Source: Saccharopolyspora gloriosae
Lineage (GTDB): Bacteria > Actinomycetota > Actinomycetes > Mycobacteriales > Pseudonocardiaceae
DNA length: 64,000 nucleotides
Assembly: GCF_014203325.1 (NCBI RefSeq)
Contig: NZ_JACHIV010000001.1
Location: 2,171,501 to 2,235,500 of the forward strand
Direction of reading: 5' to 3'
The translations under genes and the position numbers were made by a program. Within the stretch, counting starts at the first letter, position 1, and each line of letters begins with the position of its first letter. The notes under the pieces are model-generated. The model had not been told where the DNA came from and made no database searches. It saw nothing but the letters and a program-made list of their open reading frames with translations. This document shows positions 32,811-41,864 of the stretch, in pieces.

Positions 32811-33449
32811 TTACGGCGTCGCCGGTCGCCCCGGCAGTTCGGCGCGCAGCGCCGCCAGGCCGAGCCGGGGCGGGCTCAGCACTTCCGCGCCGAGGGCCGT
32901 CGCGAGCTCGTCGGCGTGCGGGCTCAGCGAGTAGTTGGCGAGCAGCACGAGGTCGGCCTCGGCCAGGTGCGGACGTGCCGCTCGCACCAGGGAATCCGCC
33001 GACGCGGAGCCGGCCCGCGCGGGCAGGACGCCGGCGTCGGGGGCGGCCTCGGCGAGCCGCCGGGCCGAGTCCGCCAGCGCCGAGTCCAAAGAGGACAGCA
33101 GGAGGACCCGAGCGGGTCCGCGGCGGGCGATCTCGGCGAACGCGGCGTCGTCGGACCCCCGCACCGGCACGTCCCACAGCTCCCGCGCGAGAGCCGCGAC
33201 CGGCCCGTACATCGAGCAGCTCAGCTGCACCGCGGCGGCCCCGCCGTCGACCGCGTGGCGGATCAGCGAGAGCATCCGCCGGCGCAGCGCGGGAGTGAGC
33301 CCCCCGGCCGCGTCGGCCTCGCCGATCAGCCGGTCGTCGACCAGGTGCCACGGGTCGGCCGCCGGGAAATCCGCGCGCAGCACGGTGTTCACGGGTTCGA
33401 CCGAAGCGGGAGTGGCGTGCACGAACGCCACGAGCGGGCCGGTCGTCAC
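32811..33449 (-). CDS. Asp/Glu/hydantoin racemase-like protein
   Basis: 212 residues from GTG 33449, overlapping the preceding stop by 4 nt. The pattern FVHATPASVEPV, AVQLSCSMYGPVAALARE with Cys78, and LLLSSLDSAL with ANYSLSPHAD fits the aspartate/glutamate racemase superfamily. In most members a first Cys occurs in a xxSCN/xCNT motif near residue 75-80 and a second near 180-190. Here the second position appears as ANYSLSP (Ser), so the two-base racemase mechanism is probably not intact. It could be a decarboxylase or isomerase of the arylmalonate/maleate isomerase type. Confidence 0.6.
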   Translation of the reverse strand: MTTGPLVAFVHATPASVEPVNTVLRADFPAADPWHLVDDRLIGEADAAGGLTPALRRRMLSLIRHAVDGGAAAVQLSCSMYGPVAALARELWDVPVRGSDDAAFAEIARRGPARVLLLSSLDSALADSARRLAEAAPDAGVLPARAGSASADSLVRAARPHLAEADLVLLANYSLSPHADELATALGAEVLSPPRLGLAALRAELPGRPATP

Positions 33450-34537
33450 GCCGGGTCCCCGATCGCGGCGGCGACCGCGTCGGCGAACGCCGCCGTACCG
33501 GTCGACCCGCCCATGTCCGGGGTGCACGTCCCGGTCGCGACCGTGCGCGCGATGCCGGAGTCCAGCAGCGTCGCGGCCCGGCGCAGCGCGTCGTCGTCGT
33601 TGCGGTCGCCCAGCCACTCCAACAACATCGCGGCGGAGAGCATCATCGCGATCGGGTTGGCGATGTCGCGTCCCGCGATGTCCGGGGCCGAGCCGTGCGA
33701 GGCCTGGGCCATGCACTGCCGGTCGGAGGCGTTGATGGAGGGCGCGATGCCGAGCGATCCGGCGAGCTCGCCGGTGAGGTCGGAGAGGATGTCGCCGAAC
33801 ATGTTCTCGGTGACGATCACGTCGAACTCGGGGGCGCGGCGCAGCAGGTGCACGGTCATCGCGTCGATGTGGAAGTCGTCGACGGTGACGTCGGGGTACT
33901 GCTCGGCGATCTCGCGGCACACGTCGCGGAACAGCCCGGTGGTCAGGCGCAGCACGTTCGCCTTGTGCACGATCGTGAGCCGCTTGCGCCGGCCGCGGGC
34001 GAGTTCGAAGGCGGTGCGCGCGATCCGCTCCACCGCGGGCCGGGTGATGATGCCGTGCGCGATGGCGACGTCGGGGGTGGGCATGAACTCGCCGGTGCCC
34101 GCGTGGGTGTTGCGGTCGGCGTAGAAGCCCTCGGTGTTCTCCCGCACGATGACCAGGTCGGTGCCGGGCACCATCGCCTTCGCGCCCTCGAACGCCTTCG
34201 CGGGGCGGATGTTGGCGTAGAGCCCGAAGCGGGTGCGGATGGTCCCGCTGGGGTTGAGCCGCGAGCGGTGCGGTTCGGGGTAGGCCGCGCTGTCGTGCGG
34301 CCCCAGCAGCCACGCGTCCAGCCCGGCCAGCGCCTCCAGCGTCGATTCCGGGATCGGTGTCCCGTGCTCGTCGATCGCGGACCGGCCGAGCGGCAGCGGG
34401 AGCCAGTCGACGCCCGGCGCCTCGGCCGCGGCCAGCGCCGCGTCGACGACCCGGGTCGTCGCGGGCACGATCTCCGCGCCGATCCCGTCGCCTTCGAGCA
34501 GGCCGAGTCGGTACGCGGGGGTGGGGCGTGCGGTCAT
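33446..34537 (-). CDS. isocitrate/isopropylmalate dehydrogenase family enzyme (tartrate/substituted-malate type)
   Basis: 363 residues. Beta-decarboxylating dehydrogenase signatures: LLEGDGIGAEIVPATTRV (about 13-30), substrate-binding RENTEGFYADRN (about 132-143), catalytic Lys in VHKANVLRLT (about 194-203), Asp ligands in DDFHIDAMTVHLL and the ENMFGDILSD signature (about 243-252). It oxidatively decarboxylates a 2-hydroxy, 3-substituted dicarboxylate with NAD(P). It is unlikely to be leuB, because it sits in a GntR-controlled catabolic operon with a racemase-like gene and a nearby CitMHS transporter. The start is ATG 34537 with GGAGGAGAT before it. Confidence 0.85.
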   Translation of the reverse strand: MTARPTPAYRLGLLEGDGIGAEIVPATTRVVDAALAAAEAPGVDWLPLPLGRSAIDEHGTPIPESTLEALAGLDAWLLGPHDSAAYPEPHRSRLNPSGTIRTRFGLYANIRPAKAFEGAKAMVPGTDLVIVRENTEGFYADRNTHAGTGEFMPTPDVAIAHGIITRPAVERIARTAFELARGRRKRLTIVHKANVLRLTTGLFRDVCREIAEQYPDVTVDDFHIDAMTVHLLRRAPEFDVIVTENMFGDILSDLTGELAGSLGIAPSINASDRQCMAQASHGSAPDIAGRDIANPIAMMLSAAMLLEWLGDRNDDDALRRAATLLDSGIARTVATGTCTPDMGGSTGTAAFADAVAAAIGDPA

Positions 34538-34574
34538 GGAATCTCCTCCGGAAGTCGCGGACGGCGATATCCTG

Positions 34575-34588
34575 GAGGTTATAACCTC
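34575..34588. promoter_or_regulatory. GntR-type operator
   Basis: GAGGTTATAACCTC is a perfect 14-bp palindrome just upstream of the dehydrogenase start. Related TTATA cores occur at about 34656-34666 (CTTATAAC) and 34717-34727 (CTTATAGC), ahead of the divergent GntR gene. Spacing and sequence fit FadR/FCD-type binding sites. The rest of 34538-34743 shows no gene. Confidence 0.7.
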
Positions 34589-34743
34589 GGTCGGTCAAGA
34601 CTTCGCAGAAAAGTGATCGCGTGCCGAAGAGCCAGCGGATACCCTGTGATGAGAGTCTTATAACGAGCCCGGTCGAGGTGTTTCACCTGGTGGTCGGGCG
34701 CGGTAGTCGGCGCGGTAGCTTATAGCCGAACGGGAGGTGTGGC

Positions 34744-35421
34744 ATGAGCGAACCGGCGGCGTCACCGCTGATGACCAAGAGCGAGCTGGCGTACGTCAGC
34801 GTCCGCGACAAGATCCTCTCGGGCGAGTTCCCGCCCGGCTCGGTGCTCAACCAGGCCACGCTGGCGCGCACCATCGGCATCAGCACCACACCGCTGCGCG
34901 AGGCGCTGCGCAGGCTCAAGGCGGAGCGGCTGGTCGAACTGGACGCGCACCGCGACGCGCGGGTCACCGAGCTCAACGCGGAAGAGGCCCGCGACCTGCT
35001 GGAGATCCGGCGCTCGCTGGACCCGCTCGCGGTGTCGCTGGCCGCGCAGCGGCGCACCAAAGCGGACATCGCCGAGATCCGCGCGGCCGCCACCGGGCTG
35101 CGCTCGCTGCCCACCGACCCCGAGCACCGGCAGCTGCTGCACCACCGCCGCTTCCACGTCGCGATCTACCGCGCCTCGCACAACGACCTGCTCATCGAGA
35201 CGCTCGACGGCCTGTGGGACAAGGCGGACCGCTACCGCAGGCTCGCGCTGGAGATCGACCGCGGACCGCGGGCGCGGGAAAAGAAGGACGAGGAGCACCG
35301 GATGCTCGTCGAGTGCGTCGTGGCGGGCGAGGCCGACGCGGCGGCCGACGTCATGCGCGAGCACATCGAGACCAGCCTCGGCGCCCAGGCCGCCCGCCGC
35401 CTCATCCGCGCCGAGCAGTGA
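34744..35421 (+). CDS. GntR family regulator, FCD subgroup
   Basis: 225 residues from ATG 34744 with GGGAGGTG upstream. The N-terminal winged helix: VRDKILSGEFPPGSVLNQAT, then IGISTTPLREALRRLKAERL (about 20-60). The C-terminal FCD ligand domain holds the metal-site residues in EIRRSLDP, HHRRFHVAIYRAS (about 138-150), and HRMLVECVVAGE. FCD domains bind carboxylic acids, which matches control of the divergent isopropylmalate-dehydrogenase-like/racemase genes and perhaps the CitMHS transporter. Confidence 0.9.
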   Translation: MSEPAASPLMTKSELAYVSVRDKILSGEFPPGSVLNQATLARTIGISTTPLREALRRLKAERLVELDAHRDARVTELNAEEARDLLEIRRSLDPLAVSLAAQRRTKADIAEIRAAATGLRSLPTDPEHRQLLHHRRFHVAIYRASHNDLLIETLDGLWDKADRYRRLALEIDRGPRAREKKDEEHRMLVECVVAGEADAAADVMREHIETSLGAQAARRLIRAEQ

Positions 35422-35478
35422 CCCCCGAATCCGCCCTCGGTGCGGGCCGACGACTTCCGGGGCGGCCGTGCGCGGGCC

Positions 35479-35985
35479 TCACCGGCGTTCCGCGATGCCG
35501 CGGATGAACGCTGCCTGTCCCGCGTGCTGCAAGCCGTCGGCCAGCACGCTCACCAGCCGGACCCCTCGGGTGACCGGGGGCGTCCAGTCCGCATCGATCA
35601 CCTCGTCGAGGTCGGCGTCGGAGAGCCCGGCCACGTAGGACACGGTCCGCTCGTGCACCGAATCGTGGTAGCCGAGCAGCAGTTCCGCTTCGGCGCGCAC
35701 CTGCGCCACCTGCTCGGAGCTGTGGCCGTAGCCGATGTCCAGGTCGTCGAAGGGCAGGTCGAACCGGTCCCGCCAGCCCTGGGTGAACCACACCTGCTCC
35801 GTTCCCGCCGCGCCCGCGAGGTGATCGTCCTGCACCCGCGTGAGATGCCAGATCAGCCAGGCGATCGAGTTGGCCTGCGGGTCGACGCGGAGGACGAGCT
35901 CGTCCTCGCCCAGCTTGCGGGTCGCGCCGTGCACGGCCTCCCGAATCCGGTCGTAGCCGTCGACGAGCACGTCAGCGCTGGTCAT
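35479..35985 (-). CDS. DinB/DUF664 family protein (mycothiol-transferase-like)
   Basis: 168 residues, usual for the family. DinB four-helix features: SIAWLIWHLTRVQDDHLAG (about 40-58), with the first metal His in WHLTRV, and GLQHAGQAAFIRGIA (about 151-165), with the second His. A third candidate ligand is the His of GYHDSVHERT. The C-terminal HAGQA motif is typical of the DUF664 branch thought to be bacillithiol/mycothiol-dependent transferases. It is convergent with the GntR gene. A specific substrate cannot be given. Confidence 0.8.
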   Translation of the reverse strand: MTSADVLVDGYDRIREAVHGATRKLGEDELVLRVDPQANSIAWLIWHLTRVQDDHLAGAAGTEQVWFTQGWRDRFDLPFDDLDIGYGHSSEQVAQVRAEAELLLGYHDSVHERTVSYVAGLSDADLDEVIDADWTPPVTRGVRLVSVLADGLQHAGQAAFIRGIAERR

Positions 35986-36069
35986 ATCGCTCAGCGTCCC
36001 TTCACCGGTGGTCGGATGCGCGAAGTGCGCCGCGTTCCACCGTACGAGCGGGAACCGGCGCGGGCATGC

Positions 36070-36098
36070 GGCGCGGCCGTGCGGTGCACGGCCGCGCC
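36070..36098 (-). terminator. hairpin after the 70-aa secreted protein gene
   Basis: GGCGCGGCCGTGC pairs perfectly with GCACGGCCGCGCC around a 3-nt loop. It lies 6 nt downstream of the small gene's stop on the minus strand. Confidence 0.7.
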
Positions 36099-36104
36099 AC
36101 GACG

Positions 36105-36317
36105 TCAGTTGTCGTGATCGCTGCCCGCGCTGCCCGCCCCGAAGTCGAGGTTGAGCGTGCGGTCGATCTCGATGGGGCTGTCGCCGTTGTAGCTCACGTT
36201 CAGCAGCCCGGAGCCGGTGCTGCTCTGGCCGTCGCTGCTCGGCCCGGCGTGCGCCACCGGCGAGAGCAGCAGGGCGGTCGCCGGCGCGGCGCAGGCGAGT
36301 CCCCGGAGGATGCGCAT
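36105..36317 (-). CDS. small secreted protein, 70 aa
   Basis: ATG 36317 is preceded by AAAGGAC. Residues 1-24 are a signal peptide (LRGLACAAPATALLLSPVAHA). The mature peptide of about 46 residues is Gly/Ser-rich with GLLNVSYNGDSPIEIDRTLN and an acidic Gly-rich end. It has no Cys. It is followed by a clear terminator, which supports a real gene. It resembles short secreted actinobacterial proteins of unknown role; no chaplin motif is present. Confidence 0.6.
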   Translation of the reverse strand: MRILRGLACAAPATALLLSPVAHAGPSSDGQSSTGSGLLNVSYNGDSPIEIDRTLNLDFGAGSAGSDHDN

Positions 36318-36356
36318 GGGGGTCCTTTCGTTGATGTGCGGGAAGAACGGGTCGGG

Positions 36357-37364
36357 TCAGGCCGACGCTTCGGGGACGGGTGCCGACGCGGCGTCGTCGG
36401 CCGACCGGTCGGCGAACCGGCGGGCCAGCCAGGCGCAGGCGATCAGCTGCAGCTGGTGGTAGAGCATCAGCGGCAGCACCAGCAGCCCCACGCTCGCGGC
36501 GGGCAGCAGCACCGAGGCCATCGGCAGGCCGCTGGCCAGGCTCTTCTTCGAACCCGCGAACACCAGCGCGATCCGGTCCGGGGTGCTGAACCCGCACCAG
36601 CGCGCCGCCAGCGAGGTCACCGCCAGCACCACCACCAGCAGCACCAGGCACACGGCTGCGAGCAGCAGCAGCCCGGACGGGGTCAGCTGCTCCCAGATGC
36701 CGTGCGCGGTGCCCTCGCTGAACGCGGTGAACACGACGGCGAGGATCACGACCCGATCGAGCTTGCCGAGCGCTCGCCGCGCGCGCACCCACTCGCCGAT
36801 CCAGCGGCGGGCCAGCTGTCCCAGCAGGAACGGCACCAGCAGCAACAGCACGATCTCGGGCAGCGCGTCGAGCGGCACGGCACCGGTGCCGCCCGCCAGC
36901 AGCAACCCGGCCAGCACCGGGGTCAGCAGCACCCCGAGCACGTTGGAGAACGTCGCCGCGCAGATCGCCGCGGCGACGTTGCCGCCGGCCAGCGAGGTGA
37001 AGGTGATCGACGATTGCACCGTCGAGGGCAGCACGCACAGGAACAGCAGTCCCAAGTGCAGCGGCTCGGTGAGCACGGCGGGCACCAGGACCGCGGTCGC
37101 CAGCCCCAGCACCGGGAACAAGGCGTACGTGCTGAGCAGGATCGCGCCGTGCAACCGCCAGTGCCGAACGCCTTCCCAGGTGGCGCCCCGCGGGAGCCGG
37201 GCGCCGTAGAGGAAGAACAGGAATCCGATCGCGATCGTGACCGCGGTGTCGAGCACCGCGGCGGGTTCTCCGCGAACCGGGAAGAAAGCCGCGAGAACGG
37301 CGGTGAGGACGAGCGCGATGATGTAGGGATCGATTCTCGAACGCGTGACGAAGCTATTCGGCAT
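36357..37364 (-). CDS. BASS family (bile acid:sodium symporter-like) transporter
   Basis: 335 residues with about ten spans, the normal SBF fold. Features: AIGFLFFLYGARLPRGA (about 45-61), FLCVLPSTVQSSITFTSLAGGN (about 108-129, the crossover region with sodium ligands) and FAGSKKSLASGLPMA (about 269-283). Prokaryotic BASS proteins of this YfeH-like type carry organic acids, 2-oxo acids or pantothenate-like compounds rather than bile acids. It is 92 nt downstream of the PEP mutase family enzyme and likely in its operon, so it may move the acid that enzyme makes or uses. Confidence 0.85.
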   Translation of the reverse strand: MPNSFVTRSRIDPYIIALVLTAVLAAFFPVRGEPAAVLDTAVTIAIGFLFFLYGARLPRGATWEGVRHWRLHGAILLSTYALFPVLGLATAVLVPAVLTEPLHLGLLFLCVLPSTVQSSITFTSLAGGNVAAAICAATFSNVLGVLLTPVLAGLLLAGGTGAVPLDALPEIVLLLLVPFLLGQLARRWIGEWVRARRALGKLDRVVILAVVFTAFSEGTAHGIWEQLTPSGLLLLAAVCLVLLVVVLAVTSLAARWCGFSTPDRIALVFAGSKKSLASGLPMASVLLPAASVGLLVLPLMLYHQLQLIACAWLARRFADRSADDAASAPVPEASA

Positions 37365-37456
37365 CACTGTCCTGTCGAAATTCGGGGAGAGGTGAATTCC
37401 CGGCGGCATGAATCCGGAATCGCTGATTCCGGTAGCCGGGAAGCGGGATGATCCGG

Positions 37457-38317
37457 TCAGGTCTGCATCTCGACCGGCCTGACGTGGTTCCGGCTGATGT
37501 TGCGCTCCAGCAGCGCCAGCGATTCCGCGACTCCGACGGATCCGGCCGAGACCTCCGGGAGCCTGCCGTCGGCGACGCGCAGATCGGTCAGCGCCCGGTC
37601 GATGGCGGATTGCGCGGCGAACAGGCACGGCGTGCTGTAGATCGCGACGTCGACGCCGAGGTCCTGCAGCTCCGGCAGCGAGAGCCGTGGGGACTTGCCG
37701 CCCGCGATCTGGTTGAACAGCAGCGGCTTGTCGCCGATGACCTTGCGGACCTTGGCGATCCAGTCGACGCTGCGCACTCCGTCGACCAGCAGCACGTCGG
37801 CCGCCGTCTCGGACAGCGCCTCCGCCCGGCGCAGGATCTCGCGCTCCTCGGTGGCGTCGGTGCGGGCCACGACCAGCAGGTCCTGCCTGGTGGAGAGAAC
37901 CAGGTCCAGCTTGTCCAGGTAATCCTCCAGCGGCAGGATCCGCTTGCCGTCGACGTGGCCGCAGCGCCGCGGCCGCTGCTGGTCCTCGAGGATGACTCCG
38001 GAGGCACCGATCATCTCCAGCTGCTCGACGACGTGGCAGGCGACCTCGGGGTCGACGTAGCCGTCGTCGATGTCGACCAGCAGGTGCTGCTGGGGGAACG
38101 CCAGCCGCAGCCGCTGCACGAACGCGACCATGTCCGGCCAGGCGATGAACCCGATGTCGGGCAGGCCGTAGTGCGAGGCGGCGAAGCCGAATCCGGAGAT
38201 GAACATCCCGGAGTAGTGCTGGGCGGAGACCGAGGCCGAGAACATGTCGTAGACGCCGATCAGCGGTGTGATCTGCTCGCCGGCCACGTCGTTGCGCAGT
38301 GCGGTGCCGTACTTCAC
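37457..38317 (-). CDS. PEP mutase/isocitrate lyase family C-C lyase
   Basis: 286 residues. The GTG at 38317 follows the excellent site GGAGGTACACC. The family TIM-barrel is clear: GVYDMFSASVSAQHYSGMF (about 21-39), metal-binding VDIDDGYVD (about 81-89) and the lyase loop EDQQRPRRCGH (111-121), with the catalytic Cys119. The Cys in the (K/R)RCGH loop points to lyase chemistry (methylisocitrate- or dimethylmalate-lyase-like) rather than PEP mutase. The enzyme would cleave a substituted malate or citrate to a 2-oxo acid or succinate plus a 2-oxo product. It is coupled by position with the BASS transporter. The 3' end of the family is somewhat divergent. Confidence 0.82.
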   Translation of the reverse strand: MKYGTALRNDVAGEQITPLIGVYDMFSASVSAQHYSGMFISGFGFAASHYGLPDIGFIAWPDMVAFVQRLRLAFPQQHLLVDIDDGYVDPEVACHVVEQLEMIGASGVILEDQQRPRRCGHVDGKRILPLEDYLDKLDLVLSTRQDLLVVARTDATEEREILRRAEALSETAADVLLVDGVRSVDWIAKVRKVIGDKPLLFNQIAGGKSPRLSLPELQDLGVDVAIYSTPCLFAAQSAIDRALTDLRVADGRLPEVSAGSVGVAESLALLERNISRNHVRPVEMQT

Positions 38318-39070
38318 GGTGTACCTCCAGGTTTTTCGGGTAGGGGTGTGCGAGGACCGTCCCGGAATACGGGTTCGGTCCGGGGTGGAACGGTCCCTCG
38401 ATTTTCTGCATGCCGGATCGGCGGTGGTGCCGACGCGGTTTCGGTTCTCCTGAAATCGTCGCAACGCGGACAGGAATGGTTCCGGATGAGGAATTTCAGG
38501 AGTTGTCCAGGTGTCTTCCGGGCCCGACGGGATGGGCCCGGTTTGGTTCTCCTGGACTGATTTCACCTTATTGCACGAACCGAACTCCGGCCAAACCCAC
38601 AGATGGGTGCAAGTAGGTGCACGATGGCGAATCACGCTGAGTGATAATGAATTTTCTCTAATCTTCGCCCCGGATCACGGAAGTCGAGATGATTCCGCGC
38701 GGAACGAGGAAAGTATTTCACGTTCACCCGCCTGTTTGCGGCTGACCAGCGACGGGTCCTGTTCGTGCCTTCTGGCTGCGGCTCGTCCTCGTCGCCGGGA
38801 GCTCCGCGCGCGGGTCGTTGCGCTGGAAAAGATCAACTTTGGGCTGACGGGACCTGGTGATGCACCGCTCGCTCTGCGTGATCACATGAGCGGATCGGCA
38901 TGCGTTCGCGCCCGCATCGCCGCTGTTCGCGGTCGCACCGCCAGGAGGTTGCGCCGGGCGCGACGGCGACCCGGTGCCGAGTGATCGAACCGTCCCCGCG
39001 ATCACCTTGAAGCGCGCTGGGCCTGCGGGTAGACACCAGGTGGCGGAATGCCCAGCGAACGTGAGGTGCC
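38318..39070. other. 753-bp gap without a convincing gene
   Basis: This stretch is less GC-rich than its surroundings, especially 38400-38720, where TTATTGCACG, GTGATAATGAATTTTC and repeated GGTGCA words occur. Open frames exist on both strands, but none has a ribosome site and family features together. It holds the promoter of the leftward lyase/BASS operon (including GGAGG at its edge) and that of the rightward dipeptidase. I see no RNA gene or mobile element. Confidence 0.5.
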
Positions 39071-40270
39071 ATGACCAACGCGCGAGGACAGTCGGTGCAA
39101 CGCGCTCGGACGTTGCTGTCCGAGCACCCGGTGCTCGACGGGCACAACGACCTGCCGTGGGCGCTGCGGCTGCACGGGGCCTACGACCTGGAAGCGCTCG
39201 ACCTCTCCCAGGACCGGACCGGCACGCTGCACACCGACCTGGCCCGGCTGCGCGCCGGTGGTGTCGGCGGGCAGTTCTGGTCCGTCTACGTCGAGACCGG
39301 GCTCCAAGGGGACCGCGCGGTGTCGGCCACCTTGGAGCAGATCGACTGCGTGCTGCGGCTCGCCGAGCGCCACCCGGGCGAGCTGCGGCTCGCGGGCACC
39401 GCCGCCGAAGTGCGCGCCGCGATGGCCGACGGCCGCATCGCCTCGCTGATGGGAGCCGAGGGCGGCCACAGCATCGCCTGCTCGCTGGCGACGCTGCGCG
39501 CCTTCCACGCGCGGGGCGTGCGGTACCTGACGTTGACGCACAACGACAACGTGCCGTGGGCCGACTCGGCGACCGACGAGCCCGCCGCGCACGGGCTCAC
39601 CGCCTTCGGCGAGGAGGTGGTGCGGGAGATGAACCGGCTGGGCATGCTCGTCGACCTCTCGCACGTCTCCGCCGACACCATGCGCCACGCGCTGCGGGTG
39701 ACCCGCGCGCCGGTGCTGTTCTCGCACTCGTCGTCGCGCGCGCTGTGCGACCACCCGCGCAACATCCCCGACGACGTGCTCGCCGAACTGCCCGCCAACG
39801 GCGGCGTCGCGATGGTCACCTTCGTGCCCTCGTTCGTGCTGCAGGAGGCCCGCAACTGGGTGCTCGCGTTCGACGCAGCGGCGACCGGGGCGGGGCTCGA
39901 CGCGCACGGCGGGGGCGAGCAGGTGCGGCGGTTCCGCGCCGACTACGAGGCGGCGCACCCGAGGCCCGCCGCGACCGCCGCCACCGTCGCCGACCACCTC
40001 GACCACATGCGGGAGATCGCGGGCGTCGACCACCTGGGCATCGGCGGCGACTACGACGGGGTCGACGTCACCCCGGCGGACCTGGCCGACGTGGCGAGCT
40101 ATCCGAACCTGTTCGCGGAGCTGCTGGACCGCGGCTGGTCCGAACAGGACCTCGCGAAACTGGCGCACCGCAACGCGATCCGCGTCCTCGAAGACGCCGA
40201 GCGGGTCGCCGACCGGCTGCGGCGGACCGAGCGCCCCTCGGTGGCCACGATCGAGGAGCTGGACGGCTGA
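39071..40270 (+). CDS. peptidase M19 (membrane dipeptidase family)
   Basis: 399 residues without a signal peptide, so cytoplasmic. Renal-dipeptidase signatures: the metal pair in LDGHNDLPW (about 22-30), bridging Glu in MGAEGGHS (about 126-133), zinc His in [10 protein letters not shown] (about 196-205) and FSHSSSRAL (about 217-225), and the final [10 protein letters not shown] (about 325-334). Bacterial members hydrolyse dipeptides, including D-amino-acid dipeptides. ATG 39071 has GTGAGGTGCC upstream. Neighbours do not indicate a pathway. Confidence 0.93.
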   Translation: MTNARGQSVQRARTLLSEHPVLDGHNDLPWALRLHGAYDLEALDLSQDRTGTLHTDLARLRAGGVGGQFWSVYVETGLQGDRAVSATLEQIDCVLRLAERHPGELRLAGTAAEVRAAMADGRIASLMGAEGGHSIACSLATLRAFHARGVRYLTLTHNDNVPWADSATDEPAAHGLTAFGEEVVREMNRLGMLVDLSHVSADTMRHALRVTRAPVLFSHSSSRALCDHPRNIPDDVLAELPANGGVAMVTFVPSFVLQEARNWVLAFDAAATGAGLDAHGGGEQVRRFRADYEAAHPRPAATAATVADHLDHMREIAGVDHLGIGGDYDGVDVTPADLADVASYPNLFAELLDRGWSEQDLAKLAHRNAIRVLEDAERVADRLRRTERPSVATIEELDG

Positions 40271-40409
40271 CCCGTGCTGCCGCCGGGGCCCGGGGCGTGT
40301 GCACTGTGCGGGCGGCCCACCCGTCGAGGTGATCCTCGGCCATCGGGGAACACCGGGCTCGGCGGGTGAGTTGTTCCAGTGAGTCATCCGGACGCCGAAA
40401 GAGGTATTC

Positions 40410-41846
40410 ATGTCGAAGCTGGCGCAGGTAGGCGTCACCGGCCTTGCCGTGATGGGGCGCAATCTGGCCCGCAACTTCGCGCGCAACGGCTACACCGTCG
40501 CCGTGCACAACCGCTCCGTCGGCCGCACCCACGAGTTCATGGAGCGGTTCGCCGAGGAGGGCGAGTTCGTCGCCGCCGAATCCGCGGCCGACCTCGTCGC
40601 TTCGCTGGAACGGCCCCGCCGGGTCGTCATCATGGTCAAGGCCGGTGGGCCGACCGACGCCGTGATCGACGAGCTGGCCCCGTTGCTCGACGAGGGCGAC
40701 GTGATCATCGACGGCGGCAACGCGCACTTCGAGGACACCCGCCGCCGCGACGAGGCGCTGCGCGGACGCGGCCTGCACTTCGTGGGCACCGGCATCTCCG
40801 GCGGTGAGGAGGGCGCGCTCAACGGGCCGTCGATCATGCCAGGTGGCTCCGCCGAGGCCTACGAATCGCTCGGGCCGATGCTGGAGAAGATCAGCGCGCA
40901 CGTGGACGGCACGCCGTGCTGCACCCACGTCGGCCCCGGCGGTGCCGGGCACTTCGTGAAGATGGTGCACAACGGCATCGAGTACGCCGACATGCAGCTG
41001 ATCGCCGAGTCCTACGACCTGCTGCGCCGCGCGGGCGGGCTGGACCCGGCGCGCATCGCGGAGGTTTTCCGCGGCTGGAACGAAGGCAGGCTCGCGTCGT
41101 ACCTGGTCGAGATCACCGCGGAGGTCCTCACGCACACCGACGCCCGCACCGGAGCGGCGTTCGTGGACGTCATCCAGGACCAGGCGGAGCAGAAGGGCAC
41201 CGGCCGCTGGACGGTGCAGACCGCGCTGGAGCTGGGCGTGCCCGTCAACGGCATCGCCGAGGCCGTGTTCGCGCGCAGCCTGTCCGGCCACGGCGACCTG
41301 CGCGAAGCCGCGCAGGGCCTGGCCGGCCCGCAGCCCGCCGCACTGTCCGCTGAGGACGCGAAGCGGCTGGCCGAGGACGTGGAGAAGGCGCTGTACGCGT
41401 CGAAGGTCGTGTCCTACGCGCAGGGCTGGAACATGATCTCGGTGGGCAGCCGCGAGTACGGCTGGGACGTCGACCTCGGGGCGATGGCCACGATCTGGCG
41501 CGGTGGCTGCATCATCCGCGCCGCGTTCCTGGACCGAATCCGCAACGCCTACGGCAACGACCCCGCGCTGCCCACGCTGCTGGCGGACGCGGAGTTCTCC
41601 CGCGAACTCGCCGACGCGCAGGACGCGTGGCGCCGCGTGGTGGCCACCGGCGCCGAACTCGGCATCCCCACGCCCGGATTCTCCGCCGCGCTGTCGTACT
41701 ACGACGCGCTGCGGGCGCAACGCCTCCCGGCGGCGGTGACGCAGGCCCAGCGCGACTACTTCGGTGCGCACACCTACCGCCGCACCGACGTCGAAGGCTC
41801 GTTCCACACCCGCTGGGACACCAACCGAACCGAGGAACCGGCGTGA
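40410..41846 (+). CDS. gnd: 6-phosphogluconate dehydrogenase, decarboxylating
   Basis: 478 residues, matching the long dimeric Gnd form. NADP-binding VTGLAVMGRNLARNFARNGY (about 8-27) with NRS following, GGNAHFEDTRRRDE (about 102-115), and the signature GISGGEEGALNGPSIMPGG (about 126-144) with Ser of SGGEEGA. Catalytic Lys lies in FVKMVHNGIEY (about 182-192), and IWRGGCIIRAAFL occurs near 360. It oxidatively decarboxylates 6-phosphogluconate to ribulose 5-phosphate in the pentose phosphate pathway. ATG 40410 has GAAAGAGG before it. Repeat copy D follows 18 nt after the stop. Confidence 0.96.
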   Translation: MSKLAQVGVTGLAVMGRNLARNFARNGYTVAVHNRSVGRTHEFMERFAEEGEFVAAESAADLVASLERPRRVVIMVKAGGPTDAVIDELAPLLDEGDVIIDGGNAHFEDTRRRDEALRGRGLHFVGTGISGGEEGALNGPSIMPGGSAEAYESLGPMLEKISAHVDGTPCCTHVGPGGAGHFVKMVHNGIEYADMQLIAESYDLLRRAGGLDPARIAEVFRGWNEGRLASYLVEITAEVLTHTDARTGAAFVDVIQDQAEQKGTGRWTVQTALELGVPVNGIAEAVFARSLSGHGDLREAAQGLAGPQPAALSAEDAKRLAEDVEKALYASKVVSYAQGWNMISVGSREYGWDVDLGAMATIWRGGCIIRAAFLDRIRNAYGNDPALPTLLADAEFSRELADAQDAWRRVVATGAELGIPTPGFSAALSYYDALRAQRLPAAVTQAQRDYFGAHTYRRTDVEGSFHTRWDTNRTEEPA

Positions 41847-41864
41847 TGGTTGTTCGGTCTCGTT

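Noticed and set aside
33446-34537. leuB for leucine biosynthesis
   Set aside because: No leuC/leuD neighbours. GntR control and the racemase-like partner point to catabolism.
38511-38984. Plus-strand frame in the long intergenic gap
   Set aside because: No ribosome site, mixed base composition along its length and no domain pattern. Treated as promoter DNA.
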